Below, piece by piece: positions 29,793 through 40,384 of a DNA stretch of 64,000 nt (position 1 is its first letter; each line of letters begins with the position of its first letter). This stretch comes from Lepiota brunneoincarnata (Eukaryota > Basidiomycota > Agaricomycetes > Agaricales > Agaricaceae). Position numbers and translations under genes: made by a program. A model generated the notes under the pieces. It saw only the letters and a list, made by a program, of their open reading frames with translations, did not search any database and had not been told where the DNA came from. The stretch lies in assembly GCA_023014365.1 (NCBI GenBank), contig JAEBUN010000030.1:496001-560000 (forward strand), read 5' to 3'.

Positions 29793-29939
29793 TCAGAACA
29801 CCACTTCTGAGACTTCACCCATCTCCCATGCCTCTCTACTTCTGGTTGGCCTTATATGCCATTTCACCACCTCTCCTACTACCCAGACCAGGACTAGTAT
29901 CCCTCCTACTATAAGAAACACTGCTATCCCAAGTTGCAT
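29793..29939 (-). CDS. Small single-pass membrane protein ORF B (48 aa)
   Basis: ATG 29939-29937, stop TGA 29795-29793. Nearly half the protein is one hydrophobic helix (IAVFLIVGGILVLVWVV, residues 5-21), followed by a charged tail (EVVKWHIRPTRSREAWEMGE). A run of 15 G on the plus strand lies just upstream at 29948-29962. It is the middle of three such ORFs on the same strand, all after GyD pol. Without the neighbours this would be too short to call. Confidence 0.4.
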   Translation of the reverse strand: MQLGIAVFLIVGGILVLVWVVGEVVKWHIRPTRSREAWEMGEVSEVVF

Positions 29940-30220
29940 GGGAGTTAGGGGGGGGGGGGGGGCAGATGCTTGTGGTGGGATAAAGAGAGGGTGTTTTTAG
30001 GTAACCCTTCTTGCCATGTCACTTTCTTAAGCGATCAATTTGCTAATTTATCTTTATTACAAATCAATCATTTTTCTGTGATATAGGCATGTATGTAGGG
30101 CATTCCCTATTTCTTCTGTAAGGACTGTCTTTCCAGTAGAGGACTCTACTTGTCCATGTTAGTTAGCTCGTTGCTTCAGTTATCTCAGTCTCGATTGCTT
30201 ACTCAACTCTTTACTGTCTG

Positions 30221-30433
30221 CTACCCTTCTAAATGTGCCAGCTCAGGTTGCCTCAACTGTAAGGTCTCTGTTACAGGAGGGGACTTTATTCTGCGCACTA
30301 TTTCCATCTCCATCCAATCCTCCTGTTCTTCTTCTTCTCTTATTAGACTCCTATGTTGAAGGCAAAGCAAGCCTGCCAGGCCTGAAAACAAAGCAGCTGC
30401 AACAAAGACTATGGCGATGGAAGAATCAACCAT
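30221..30433 (-). CDS. Small single-pass membrane protein ORF A (70 aa)
   Basis: ATG 30433. Signal-anchor-like N-terminus (MVDSSIAIVFVAAALFSGLA, helix about 6-25), then an acidic stretch (REEEEQEDWMEMEIVRR) and a C-terminus ending QPELAHLEG. Lies about 110 bp beyond the pol stop on the same strand. Related at its end to ORF C. Could be read from the same transcript as pol. Function unknown. Confidence 0.5.
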   Translation of the reverse strand: MVDSSIAIVFVAAALFSGLAGLLCLQHRSLIREEEEQEDWMEMEIVRRIKSPPVTETLQLRQPELAHLEG

Positions 30434-30545
30434 AACAGTTTAAGGTATGCTTGTTTTGTGTTCATTTTGCAAGCCCAAAAAGTTCACTTTAGGGCTTAGT
30501 AAGCTTTACAACTAAGTGACCTTTTCTTGTTCTTCTTTTTCTGAT

Positions 30546-32324
30546 TTAATTGGACTCTTGATCAGAGTCTGTAGTGGGAGCTACCTCAGCTTCCTTCCTT
30601 AGATTATTTATGGTATCGTGGGAAACATCTAAGACTTCATTCAATTCAGTTGGCAGGGTTATCCTTTTCCTAGCCAGATAAGGTATTACCCTAAACTTGG
30701 CTACTTTGTTTTGCCAAACTGACCCATCCAACTCAGCCAGGATATAAGTTCCTCCTGGGTTACAGGAGATTACTACCATAGGCCTGAGGTATCTAGGTTT
30801 CATCTTTGTGTTAGCAGACATTTCTACTGCAGTATTTTTCACTAAGACCAAATCCCCAGGTTCAAAATTATAATCTTTGATTTTGTTGACCTAGTCTGCT
30901 TCTATTTGAGCTGCTCTTTGCTGTTTTTCTTCTATGATCTTTTGCCTCATCTCTTCCACATGCTTAGTATGTTTGGCTAAAGCTCTTGCCCACAAACCAA
31001 TCAAGTCAGCAGTACTCAAGAACTTGTTTGGATATTTTACTAACCATGTGGCCTCTTGGATATCTAGAGGCAATGTGGGATGTGCACCAGTGACAAGGAA
31101 GTATGGAGAACACCCAGTACCCCTTCTGATGGTGATTCTGTCTGCCCACATGACATGGTGCAGATGCCAGTACCATTTTTGGACATCCCCACCAGTTGCT
31201 TTGTATAGCATCTGTCTAACATCCCAATGTGCATGTTCAATAATCCCATTAGCCTGGGAATTGTAAGGGGATATAGCCACTCCTTTAATTCCGTATTTTT
31301 CCTCTAGCCATCTGACAGCTTTCTTGAAGGGTGCTCCATTGTCAGTTACGATTTTTACTAGTCCACCCCATCTACAAATTATCTCCTCAAATATCCATTG
31401 TCCTATAGCACAGGCACTTTCTTTCTTTAAGGCCTTAGCCTCCATCCAGGATGACAGGGCACATCTTCCATGTACAATATAAGCACACCCATTTGAACTG
31501 GGGCTCATATGTAAGGTATCTGCATGAAGGACTTGGAATATTGATGGAGTATGTGTTACTACTGGGGGTGTTTCTAATATCATCTTTTGTCTGACTTGGC
31601 ATACATGACAGGTCCCTATGAACCAGGCAACGTCATTTTCAAGTTCAGGCCACCAGAATTGCTGGGATATCATTTTCTGAGTTGCATAAATCCCTCTGTG
31701 TCCAAGCAAGTCATGCGCTGCCCTCATCATGTACATGCGGCATTCCTTTTCGACTACTAATAACACTGTATCCCCACCAGTTCTCTGGTATAGCCTTCCA
31801 TCATCATCTAAATAGAAATGAGAGGCATTCCTCACAAATTTCACTTGTTCTTTATCTAATATATTAGATAACTTTCTCTTTCCTGAAGACTCCAGCCAGT
31901 CCTTGATTTTTGGTAGACTCTCATCCTGTAGTTTAGCCTTTTCCGTTCTTCGGAGCTCATCATAAATGTCAGCTTCTTTATCTGGATTTAATTCATTCCA
32001 GTCTGGTAATAATTTTTTGCTACTGAAAGTAGTTAAGAACTTCCTTGTCAGCTCACTAATCCCTGGTAAACAGGCCAACTGTTCTTTGACCCGCTCCTCC
32101 CGTTGAGTTAACTGAGTAGCCTCGTTAATTTCCAATTGAAAATCGTCAATAGCCAAGGCAATGCCCTGGTTATATCCTGTTCTCTTATCTATTTCGTCAT
32201 AGAATTCTTCTAATTTTAGGGGTTCTTCTGCCCTAGGATCTTCTTTTATTACTATGAAGTCTTCTCCTTCATCTTCTGAACCATCATCATAGGCTCTTGT
32301 TGTTGGATCTCCTGGATACCATCT
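30546..32324 (-). pseudogene. GyD integrase
   Basis: Minus-strand integrase read in one frame with in-frame stops at about 32322 (TGA just after GLSR) and 30891-30893 (TAG). HHCC zinc finger HDLLGHRG ... CHVCQVRQ; catalytic residues in VLHADTLHM, KIVTDNGAPF and GIIEHAHWDV; the C-terminal SH3-like tail is at 30851-30546 (LRPMVVISCNPGGTYIL). No chromodomain. GyA2 has lost this whole domain. Confidence 0.85.
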
Positions 32325-34308
32325 TCACCTGGATAAGCCATCCAGTCCGAAATTCTTTCCGGGTTTATGGATCAACGTGAATTGGAAATTGGTTCTAATA
32401 TAGTCCACCCACCTATTAACTGTCACATTAGGTAGTTTTCCAGGGTTATTTAGCATTCCTGCTAAATATTTCACATCCATTTCTACCATCAGATTTCGAC
32501 TTCTGGCTAACATAAACCATTCTTCTTCTAGCACCATTCTTAATCCACAGAGTTCTCTTTTGGGTTGTGAGTACCGCTGCTGTCTTTCATCCATCAGAAT
32601 TGAGTTGAACCTTGCATAATGTATTATTGCCAGTTCAATTTCATCCCTTTGATAGATATAATATCTGGTGGCTCGCCAAGATGAATCTACGGCTAGCACA
32701 ATAGGTTGGGTGCTAGGGAACTTGGGGTTTCTGGTGGGAAAGCAATCCCTGATGACCTTCTTTAAGTTATCTTGAGCCAATTGTTGTAATGGGCCCTATT
32801 CAAAAGGTACATCTTTCTTGAGTAAGTCATACATAGGTCCAGCTATAATCACAAAGTTAGGAATGTGATTTCTACACCGCACAGAGGTTCCTAAGAATGC
32901 TCTTACGTCTGTAGTGTCTTCACATGGTTCCCACCTCAATATATTCCCTATTGTGTCTTTAGTAGGTAACCTTCCTTTATACGAACAGACGAAACCCACT
33001 ATAGTAATCTCATCCACGCATAAGGTAGTTTTAGGCCCCGAGAAAGTACCACCTACATACTTCATCCTCTGTAAGATTCTATTTACATTATTCATGTGTT
33101 CCCATATGAATTTCCTTATGCCAGGATTTTTGGGAAGTACCTCACAAGTTCTGTCTGGTAATTCATACCTTGTCGATGGTCCCCTAATAGGTACATTGTC
33201 GATATAAGGCATCGTGTATTCCGGAATTTCTTCGGCCAAGGTGTAGGTAACATTGTCGTGAAAAATCAGTACAGCATTCGTCCATCCCATGGGTAAGGTT
33301 GTCAGTCTTAGTGCACCGAATGGTGTTTGAAACATCATTATATCTCTTGAGGTCTCTGCCAGGGGCCTTTCGTCATATCCCACATACAAATCTAATACAC
33401 CATTGCAAGCTTGGCCAGCAAAATGCATCACAAGTTCTTCTGTAGCTGGTGGTAGCCCCAAATGGGCTATAGTTACTCTGTTTAACAGCTCAAGACTGTG
33501 CACTAATCGCCAGCTTTTACCATCTTTCTTGGCTATGCAGAACCAGCAAGACCTATATGAGGCATTAGAAGGTTCATAGACCCCTGCAGCTATTTTTCTT
33601 TTAATAATTTTACAGACTTCATCATAGCTAGCTGGGGGAATTCTCATATGTCTTTCGACCCAGGGGACATGAGGTACAGTAGGAATTTCAATTGGTGGAA
33701 AATATTCCGTTTTGAAACTTCCCCTTTCTGTGTCATCCCAGGAGAATGCCTCATTCTGTACTCCTATTAAATAATGCATTAGTTTCCTCTCCTCTGGTAA
33801 GAGGAAATCTTCTTTATGTTGTTCATCCATCTGTGCTTTTCTTTCCTCTGTGTACCTGCCTATAGGTTCAAAATTCAGCAGTATCTTAGGTAAGATTGGC
33901 AAGTCTTCCAAAGGGTCCCCTTTGATTTCTCTTTTGATATGATATTCACAGGGGACTTCTCCCAATACTGGTCTTACTTTTAAATGTACTGGTTTGTACT
34001 TTTTCCTGCTAAGCTTAGCAGCCTTTCATATTCATCTTCTATTTCAGTTTCTCCTAATGCTACAATTTGTCCATAATTTGCAGCATAACCCATACTTTGT
34101 TTTGCGAAAGTTTTGAATACCTCCTTGTCCTGACAAGTCCTCCAGTTGGTTTCAAAACTTTTCTGCAAATATATCATGTTTACCTCATCTTCAGTGAACG
34201 AATCCATTTGAAGAGGCAGCAGTTCACATATATATGGTTTGTCGTTCTTGTCTAATTCTACAATACAGGCCACCTCTCCTTGGTCATCCACCAATTCATC
34301 GAGGTTAC
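32325..34308 (-). pseudogene. GyD reverse transcriptase and RNase H
   Basis: RT at 33965-32796 and RNase H at 32780-32325. The RT active site, YIDD in GyA2, reads YIDN here (MPYIDNVPIRG), a catalytic Asp lost by a G-to-A change. A TAG near 32793 separates RT from RNase H (VLAVDSSWRATRYYIYQ), where GyA2 has Trp. A one-base loss in an A-run near 33990 shifts the frame upstream. Just before it, the 9 bp CTAAGCTTA are inserted in frame relative to GyA2 and add Leu-Ser-Leu. Confidence 0.87.
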
Positions 34309-35203
34309 CTAAAAATTTCCTTCTAGTTCATTCTTTAATATCTTAGGTAACTCTCCTCGAGCGTAGGTAGGCAAGGTAATCCGTGCTTTAGTATTAGGAT
34401 CTCTAATTACCAGAAGCTGACCTCCATTTGCCATATTCTTGACCTCGCTTTCTGTGAGAACATCAAAAGGCCTCCCTAGTAAAACCCTGTAAGCAGGTTT
34501 CTGCATCACATGTACTTGTAGATAGACTGTTATCTTATCCATTTTAAAAGGCACATCCTTGGCTAACCCACAAGTCTTTTCTATCTGACCATTTGCACTT
34601 TGCATATTTATGGTAATGTCTGGATCCCAAGCTATGTTGCAAGCTACTGCTGCTTCCTTACTCATAGATATGATTTGTGACCCATTGTCTAGTAGGGCTT
34701 CTTCTTCTCTGACCCTGTTAATTAGTGTAGGGATTACATGCAGTGATTCTGACTCCCTGCCCACAAAGACTTGTTTGCTTCTTTCTTCAGGTACTAGAGT
34801 GTCTAAATACTGTATAACAGGATCTTGTGTGGTCCAGGCTTCACCCCATTCACCATTGGTCTGAAACACTGTTTTAATTAGTCTAGGATGGTTCAGTAGT
34901 GCATCTAGATTAACAGAGATGAGTTCTGGTTCTTCCCTAGGTTCTTCGTGAACCTCGTCACTAAAACGAACCATATTGGTTTTCTTGCCAGGAGTGATTT
35001 CTACGGGTACTCGACATTGTTGTATTCACCCTTTAAAGGCATTCCTATATTTTGGAGAGAGAGCTAGCAATTCTTCCTGAGTAATGGGAGCTCCTCCTTT
35101 CAATACTCTAGTTAACAAGTCATCTAAGTCCAAGCCAGCTTCTACCGGTGCTTGGTGTTTATAGCTTTTCTCTACCTTTTCTTTTAGGTAGCGCATAGGT
35201 ATA
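34309..35203 (-). pseudogene. GyD aspartic protease and linker
   Basis: Retropepsin with ALLDNGSQIISMS: the usual DSG triplet reads DNG here, so the protease may also be weakened. Flap-like LLGRPFDVLTESE follows. Linker ELLALSPKYRNAFKG is at 35026-35160. The gene continues into gag at 36807 after the Tc1 insertion is removed. Confidence 0.82.
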
Positions 35204-35418
35204 CAGTAAGGGACAAAACCCTTCCAATGATTTTTATACTTCAACAAATATGCTAATAACTGTCCACCTACTAAGGATGAAACCTTCATATTTTAATTGG
35301 GAATACCTATATGGCTCATGTATCATCCTGCCAAACATCATTACATCATATGTCATTTTGGGAAGTCAGTGAATTAAACAATCATTTAAGGTCATTGGAA
35401 GGGGTTTGTCCATCTCTA
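35204..35418. repeat. Left terminal inverted repeat of Tc1/mariner 2
   Basis: Pairs with 36592-36806. The tip GGACAAAACCCTTCCAATG recurs inverted at the inner end (35391-35411), the same two-ended design as in Tc1/mariner 1. Confidence 0.9.
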
Positions 35419-35441
35419 AGAAATTACCAATAATTACACTT

Positions 35442-36443
35442 TTAGTACTTTGTATACCCTCCCCTGGCATCCAAGACAGCCTGAACCCTATCAGGCATAC
35501 TCTCTATCAGATTCTGACACACTTCTGCTGGAATCTGATCCCATTCCTTTTGTGTCCTATCCCATAATGCTTCCATCCCCTGAGGTGGAGTGTCATACTC
35601 CCCTAACTTGATTTTAAGGTGAGTCCACAAATGTTCAATTGGATTAAGGTCTGGAGATTGTGGGGGCCACACCATAACCTCCATTTCAGCTGCTTTGAAC
35701 CATTTTTGAGCCTTGATGCACCTATGTTTGGGATCATTATCTTGTTGAAAGACAATATCCTCCACCTCTTTATCATACCACTCCAGGCTCCCCTTGAGTT
35801 CATCCTCCAAAATGGTGACAAATAGATCACCATCCATCTTACCATTAATCTTGGCTGCCAACCCTGGACCCTCCCACAGCATACAGCCCCATACCATGAT
35901 AAAACCTCCTCCAAACTTTGTGGTTCCCTGCACCAGCCTATCACTAAGCCTCTCCCCTGCTCTTTTCCAGACCCAAACCCTGCCATCTGACCCTAAGCGA
36001 TTGATTTTGGTCTCATCTGACCAAACTACCCTCTTCCAGTCTTCCAGGGTCCAGTCTGCATGTGCCTCTGCCCACTCCAATCTTTTCCTCCTGTGTATAA
36101 CAGAGAGTTTAGGCCTTTTCTGCTTGACTACAGCCTTCATTCCAGCTTTTTTGAGTGCTCTGCAAACTGTTTTGGAGGATAGAGGTTGGTCAATGACAGT
36201 ACAAAGGGTTCTGGTGATTTGGGAGGCATTTTCAGCCTTGTGGGATGTGATAAGATGAGTGGCATATTTGATATTGCCAACAGAAAGCTTGGTTGGGCAG
36301 CCACTAAGTGACTTTGAAAGTGTTGAACAATGTTTGGAGCGAAGCTGAGATATAGTGCTGAGGCCAAGACCAGTGGTAAAAGCAATATGGGTAGCAGAGT
36401 AGCCTTTGTCCAAAAGGGAAAGAATATGGTTGCGTTGAGTCAT
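35442..36443 (-). CDS. Tc1/mariner transposase (333 aa, DD34E)
   Basis: Cuts and rejoins the transposon ends at TA sites. An N-terminal helix-turn-helix (KGYSATHIAFTTGLGLSTIS, about 13-32) and a second HTH-like region bind the TIR. The catalytic triad is complete: D143 (VVWSDETK), D235 (FQQDNDPKH) and E270 (PDLNPIEHLW), with 34 residues between the second D and E as in Tc1. The linker GGGFIMVWG is present. Length is normal for the family and there are no stops, so it may be active and could mobilise related short elements. Confidence 0.95.
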   Translation of the reverse strand: MTQRNHILSLLDKGYSATHIAFTTGLGLSTISQLRSKHCSTLSKSLSGCPTKLSVGNIKYATHLITSHKAENASQITRTLCTVIDQPLSSKTVCRALKKAGMKAVVKQKRPKLSVIHRRKRLEWAEAHADWTLEDWKRVVWSDETKINRLGSDGRVWVWKRAGERLSDRLVQGTTKFGGGFIMVWGCMLWEGPGLAAKINGKMDGDLFVTILEDELKGSLEWYDKEVEDIVFQQDNDPKHRCIKAQKWFKAAEMEVMVWPPQSPDLNPIEHLWTHLKIKLGEYDTPPQGMEALWDRTQKEWDQIPAEVCQNLIESMPDRVQAVLDARGGYTKY

Positions 36444-36591
36444 AGAGAGAGATCACATGTTAGCAAAATGAGGTTGGGGGGGTGGTGTGAGCTAGGGGAG
36501 TGAGCAGCTATATTTATACATTATTCCAACCAGTCACATGACATTTATTTGCACTTATTTGGCTGTAATAAACAAAATCATGTGATTAGAG

Positions 36592-36806
36592 TAGAGATGG
36601 ACAAAACCCTTCCAATGGCCTTAAATTATTGTTTAATTCACCGACTTCCCAAAATGGCATATGATGTAATGATGTTTGGCAGGATGATACATGAGCCATA
36701 TAGGTATTTCCAATTAAAATATAAAGGTTTCACCTTTAGTAGGTGGGCAGTTATTAACATATTTGTTGGAGTATAAAAATCATTGGAAGGGTTTTGTCCC
36801 TTACTG
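36592..36806. repeat. Right terminal inverted repeat of Tc1/mariner 2
   Basis: Inverted partner of 35204-35418. Confidence 0.9.
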
Positions 36807-37499
36807 TAGGAGGGACTTCCACTACCGGGGGTAGTGGTACCACCTTTCTATAGGGCAACTCTGTTGGTTTCTCGTTAGTTAACTTGGTGGGTAACTTCCT
36901 AACTTTCTTTATTAATTCGTCTTCACTCGGTAGAGAGTCTTCATCACTTTCAGAAACATCCTCAGGCTCCAGGGTCCGACGTGGCATAATTATCTTTCGT
37001 GCCCATTGTGCCTTCCTCAAACTGTCTAAAAACCCAAAGGTCCCCCAGTCTTTGCAGAGCTAGTCCGGGTCTCCAAGAACTGTTGTTCCAGGGTTTCATC
37101 TCCCCATCTCTGTACTTGGGTCTCCAACCTCCCCAACTGTGCTGTAAGTTCAGCAATCAGTCAGTCTTTAGGATCTTCAGTAGGTACCGGCAGCTTGATG
37201 GAGTTCTGCTGTGACAGCTGAGTTGTCAGAGCCTGTTCTAGTTTTACAATTCGGTCTTGGAGCCCCTTTACTTGGGGATCTTCTGTCATAATGGAGAAGG
37301 CATGCCTTTCTCCTTGGGACTCTCAAGTTTTATTAGCTACCACCATCGCTAACTTGTTAAATTCTATGGGATCGTACCCTGTCATCAGTTGTTTGCTATA
37401 CATATTCTGCGCTGAAATGCAGATTACTTTATGAGATCGAAAATGAAATTCATTAACTGGTTCACTAATTCCGACTTTATAAGTTTGTGGGGGAGAGGT
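36807..37499 (-). pseudogene. GyD gag remnant and leader
   Basis: Minus-strand pieces correspond to the C-terminal half of GyA Gag (VKGLQDRIVKLEQALTTQ, LEQQFLETRTSS, and the linker SESDEDSLPSEDEL). The capsid segment and the CCHC knuckle seen in GyA are absent: a leader (about 37405-37499) joins directly to the late gag sequence YDPIEFNKLAM. Several stops. This Gag could not form particles by itself. Confidence 0.65.
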
Positions 37500-38061
37500 T
37501 GTCACAGATCTCCAGAAATATATTCAATTCTAGTGTTTTTAGAGTCTTGGTAAGTTATTCTCTTAGTCTCCAACTAGACAGACAGTTGTCCTCTCTGAAT
37601 ACAATGGGAACTTTGATGGTCGTTACTATATAATATGTTAACTAATATCTTCACGATTCAATAAGTCAGGCAAAACGCAAGCTTTCGCAATCAGTGAACG
37701 TCCGTAGACCTAGCAGACAACATGTTCTAATGGGCCCTAGCGTACTACGTCCTTTTCTCTTGTCAATACTGTAAATTTACACTACCCAGCGAGACAGGCT
37801 TTTGACAAGCTCCTGCAGTAAGTGTCTTTAAGCTAGTAGGCCTAGCGGATGGCGTTATCTAATGGGCCCTAGTGCACTACAGCTTCTGAACAAGACAATA
37901 AAACTTTATACTACTCAGCGAGACAGGCTTCTAGCGAGCTCCTGCAGTAAGTATCTTTAAACTAGATAGACCTAGTGGACAGCATTTTCAACAGGCCCTA
38001 GCGTACTATGTTCGCTTCTCAATTAAACAGCTCTACAATTCAATGGTATACTTCTGAGGCA
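37500..38061 (-). repeat. GyD LTR, right copy
   Basis: 562 bp, TGTCACAG to GAGGCA; partner of 25126-25687 at about 97 percent identity by eye count. Confidence 0.85.
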
Positions 38062-40384
38062 AGGCCTCTAAGAGGAACCCAAAGAAACGGAAGTTAGTGA
38101 ACTTTCTACTTAAGAACAGAAGAGTCATAGCAACTCATTTTCAGTTCTCGAGTCAAGCAGAAGGGTCTGTCAATATCTCAATTGTTTCAAAGGGTCTGGT
38201 TTTAAAGAGTATAACTCTTTAAGTCTCTGGTGATCTATGACCGAAGAAAATCGCATAAAATTGCTTTATATTCCTATCCTAATCAACCATACAATCAGGG
38301 GGGGGAAATAGGCAAGCAGTTTCTTGCCTCCCATGTAATTTACAGATGAGTTTTTATAACAATATACAATTAACTTATGGGTATACCTGAAACAAGCCTT
38401 CAGCTTCATCATTTTATTGTCTCCTCATCATTTAGGAGCATCATTCTAGGAGTTCCAATATCAGCAACATCAATTTGCTCTCAGGGACTTGCTCCCTAGG
38501 TGCCTGGCTATTTATATCACAGCCAGCCAGGTTAGCAAGTTTCCTTGCTAACGTTTATCTATTGGTTTTTATTTTATTCTCGGACTCTCCACATCTGAGT
38601 TTTTCAACCCTAATGTTCTAAAGTCCACTTCCATAGTCTTCAGGTAGTAGACTAACACTAGAATTAATTAGCTTATTCTATTCTTATCAATCTTCATTTT
38701 CTAGTTCATCATTTCTGATCTCTTTTTGTTTCTATGAGGGGGCATCCTTCCCTGAGTACCCTCTGGGATACCCCCATTCGATCCCTTAGGTTTCAATATC
38801 ATCAGAACCATTCCAAGGGGACATTCTTGTCAGGGCATTAGCTAATCCCTACATTCTTTTGTCAAGATTCACTCCCGGACCTGTTATTATGACTAGGTAC
38901 CATCCAGATGACATAGGTGTTGCGACTTGTCCACTTTCTAGGGCAGAGGCAAAGAAATGGGTCTTTTGTGCAGTCATGAGTATCTTAACTAATATCTTAG
39001 TTAACACAGTATCGGATACAATGCTCAGGTACATTCATACCAGAGTCATTCTTCCATAGCCTTGTCACCAATAAGTTAGTCAACATCACTTTTATGTGTC
39101 TGGGTGTTCTGGTTCTGTTTCTGAGATGTCTGCCTTCACATATTTTAGATAGTATTCTAAATCTCTCTCACCCAGTGTCTGACCATGGCCATATACTGAT
39201 ATTATTCGGTAACGGAGAGTTAGTTACTTTATTAGCTAGTGATTTCACAAATGAAATGATTTTGTGGCGCAACAGCGGGTGCATTGCCCATAGTCTCAGA
39301 CATGGGTTGCGAGGGAGGAGAGGGTGGTGGAAAGGGTTGTAACATGCGGGGAAGTTGATAACATCTGGGTTCTATCTGACAGATAGGAAAGCATAAAGGT
39401 CCTCCTGTGCTGGTGGTTGCTTCTAACAGACCAAAAGGGAGTCAGGATGGTTCAACTGGGGATGGTTCAGTAATCTGGGTGGCTATGAGAACAGTGGTAT
39501 CTACTGGTTCAGGCAGGGTTGCATATATGGGTTGGTCAGACTCAGGAGAAGACAAAGGAACACAAAAAGAAGTAATAGGATGAGGAGTTGATGGAGTGGC
39601 ACATGGGGTAATAGATGGATGAGAAGGTCCTGGAGATCCAGAACCAGATTGTGAGATGTGGGGATTGGGACAATTCATCCTGTCTTTAAAGTAACTACCT
39701 GTAGTGGGCAATGAGTCTTTTTATGGCAAAGAGGAACCAACAAGAATTTAAGATTCACTGAGACATTCGACAAGACAAACAAGGAATCTGAGAACCTATC
39801 AAGATGCTGGTGAGTGAAGGTTCAAAGGAACAGCAGCCAAAGTTCCTCGGGGTGAAGACCATGTCAGACACTTGAATAGACAAGCAATGATCCTCAACAG
39901 TTTATGGTACTGTTTAAACCACACAGCTAACAGTGCTGCAGACCAGAGAAGACAAGAGCAAGAAGAGAGAAGAGAGGCAACAAGTAGCTTTGTCTTTTGT
40001 TACGTGGGTTAGGTGTCTGCAAGGCTCAATGCAATCAAGCAACAGCGAGACCATTGAGTAGTGCAAGCAAGTCCAAGGCAACACCAAAGAGCAGGAACAA
40101 ATATGTTGTATGATAAGACAAAGCTAGGGGACATCCATGCTAACTAGGTCTAGATATACTACTGAGGTCACTGGCATGTGATAAAAGAAGGAATCACATG
40201 CAAATGAATGAGAATCACAAGCTAAAAGAAAGCTAACTATAGATGGGTGGTGGCTTGTGATAAACTAACTATAGGTGGGCACTGACAGCGGGCAGTGACA
40301 TGTGATAAGCAAAAATAGATGGGCATGGGAACTAGGGGAAAAATGAAATAACAGTAACATGGAAGACCAAACCCCCTCCCCCCC
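38062..40384. other. Repeat-rich stretch without recognised genes
   Basis: No open frame with a domain. A short stretch near 38230-38275 (CTATGACCGAAGAAAATCGC) faintly resembles the GyA LTR, so decayed LTR sequence is possible. Purine-rich direct strings (AAGACAAGAGCAAG) occur near 39940-40050. A C-run is at 40376-40387. A Pro/Ser-rich minus frame at 39442-39711 has no recognisable features. Confidence 0.4.

Larger units (their letters stand above)
35204..36806 (-). mobile_element. Tc1/mariner transposon 2, apparently intact
   Basis: 1,603 bp flanked by TA (35202-35203, 36807-36808), ends CAGTAAGGGACAAAACC and its inverse. TIRs 35204-35418 and 36592-36806, 215 bp each with about 13 mismatches. 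Encodes one full-length transposase. It sits in the GyD gag-protease junction, whose reading frame resumes on both sides. Confidence 0.94.
25126..38061 (-). mobile_element. GyD: large Ty3/gypsy element with accessory and antisense genes
   Basis: Two 562-bp LTRs enclose a minus-strand gag remnant, protease, RT, RNase H and integrase (37322-30546), three small membrane ORFs (30433-29225), and plus-strand spliced genes (25689-28774). An intact Tc1/mariner element is inserted at 35204-36806; without it the length is about 11.3 kb. Gag lacks its capsid and zinc-knuckle part. The orientation is not fully settled. Coding direction and the leader at 37405-37499 favour minus, but the plus strand shows a purine run (GTGGGGGAGAGG) just before the right LTR and TGGTAGCTCTG after the left LTR, which would fit a plus-strand element. 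No target duplication is evident, because GyD-like sequence also flanks the left LTR. Confidence 0.65.

Noticed and set aside
39442..39711. Pro/Ser-rich minus frame of 89 codons as a gag start
   Set aside because: No capsid motif or neighbouring gag sequence; composition alone is not evidence.
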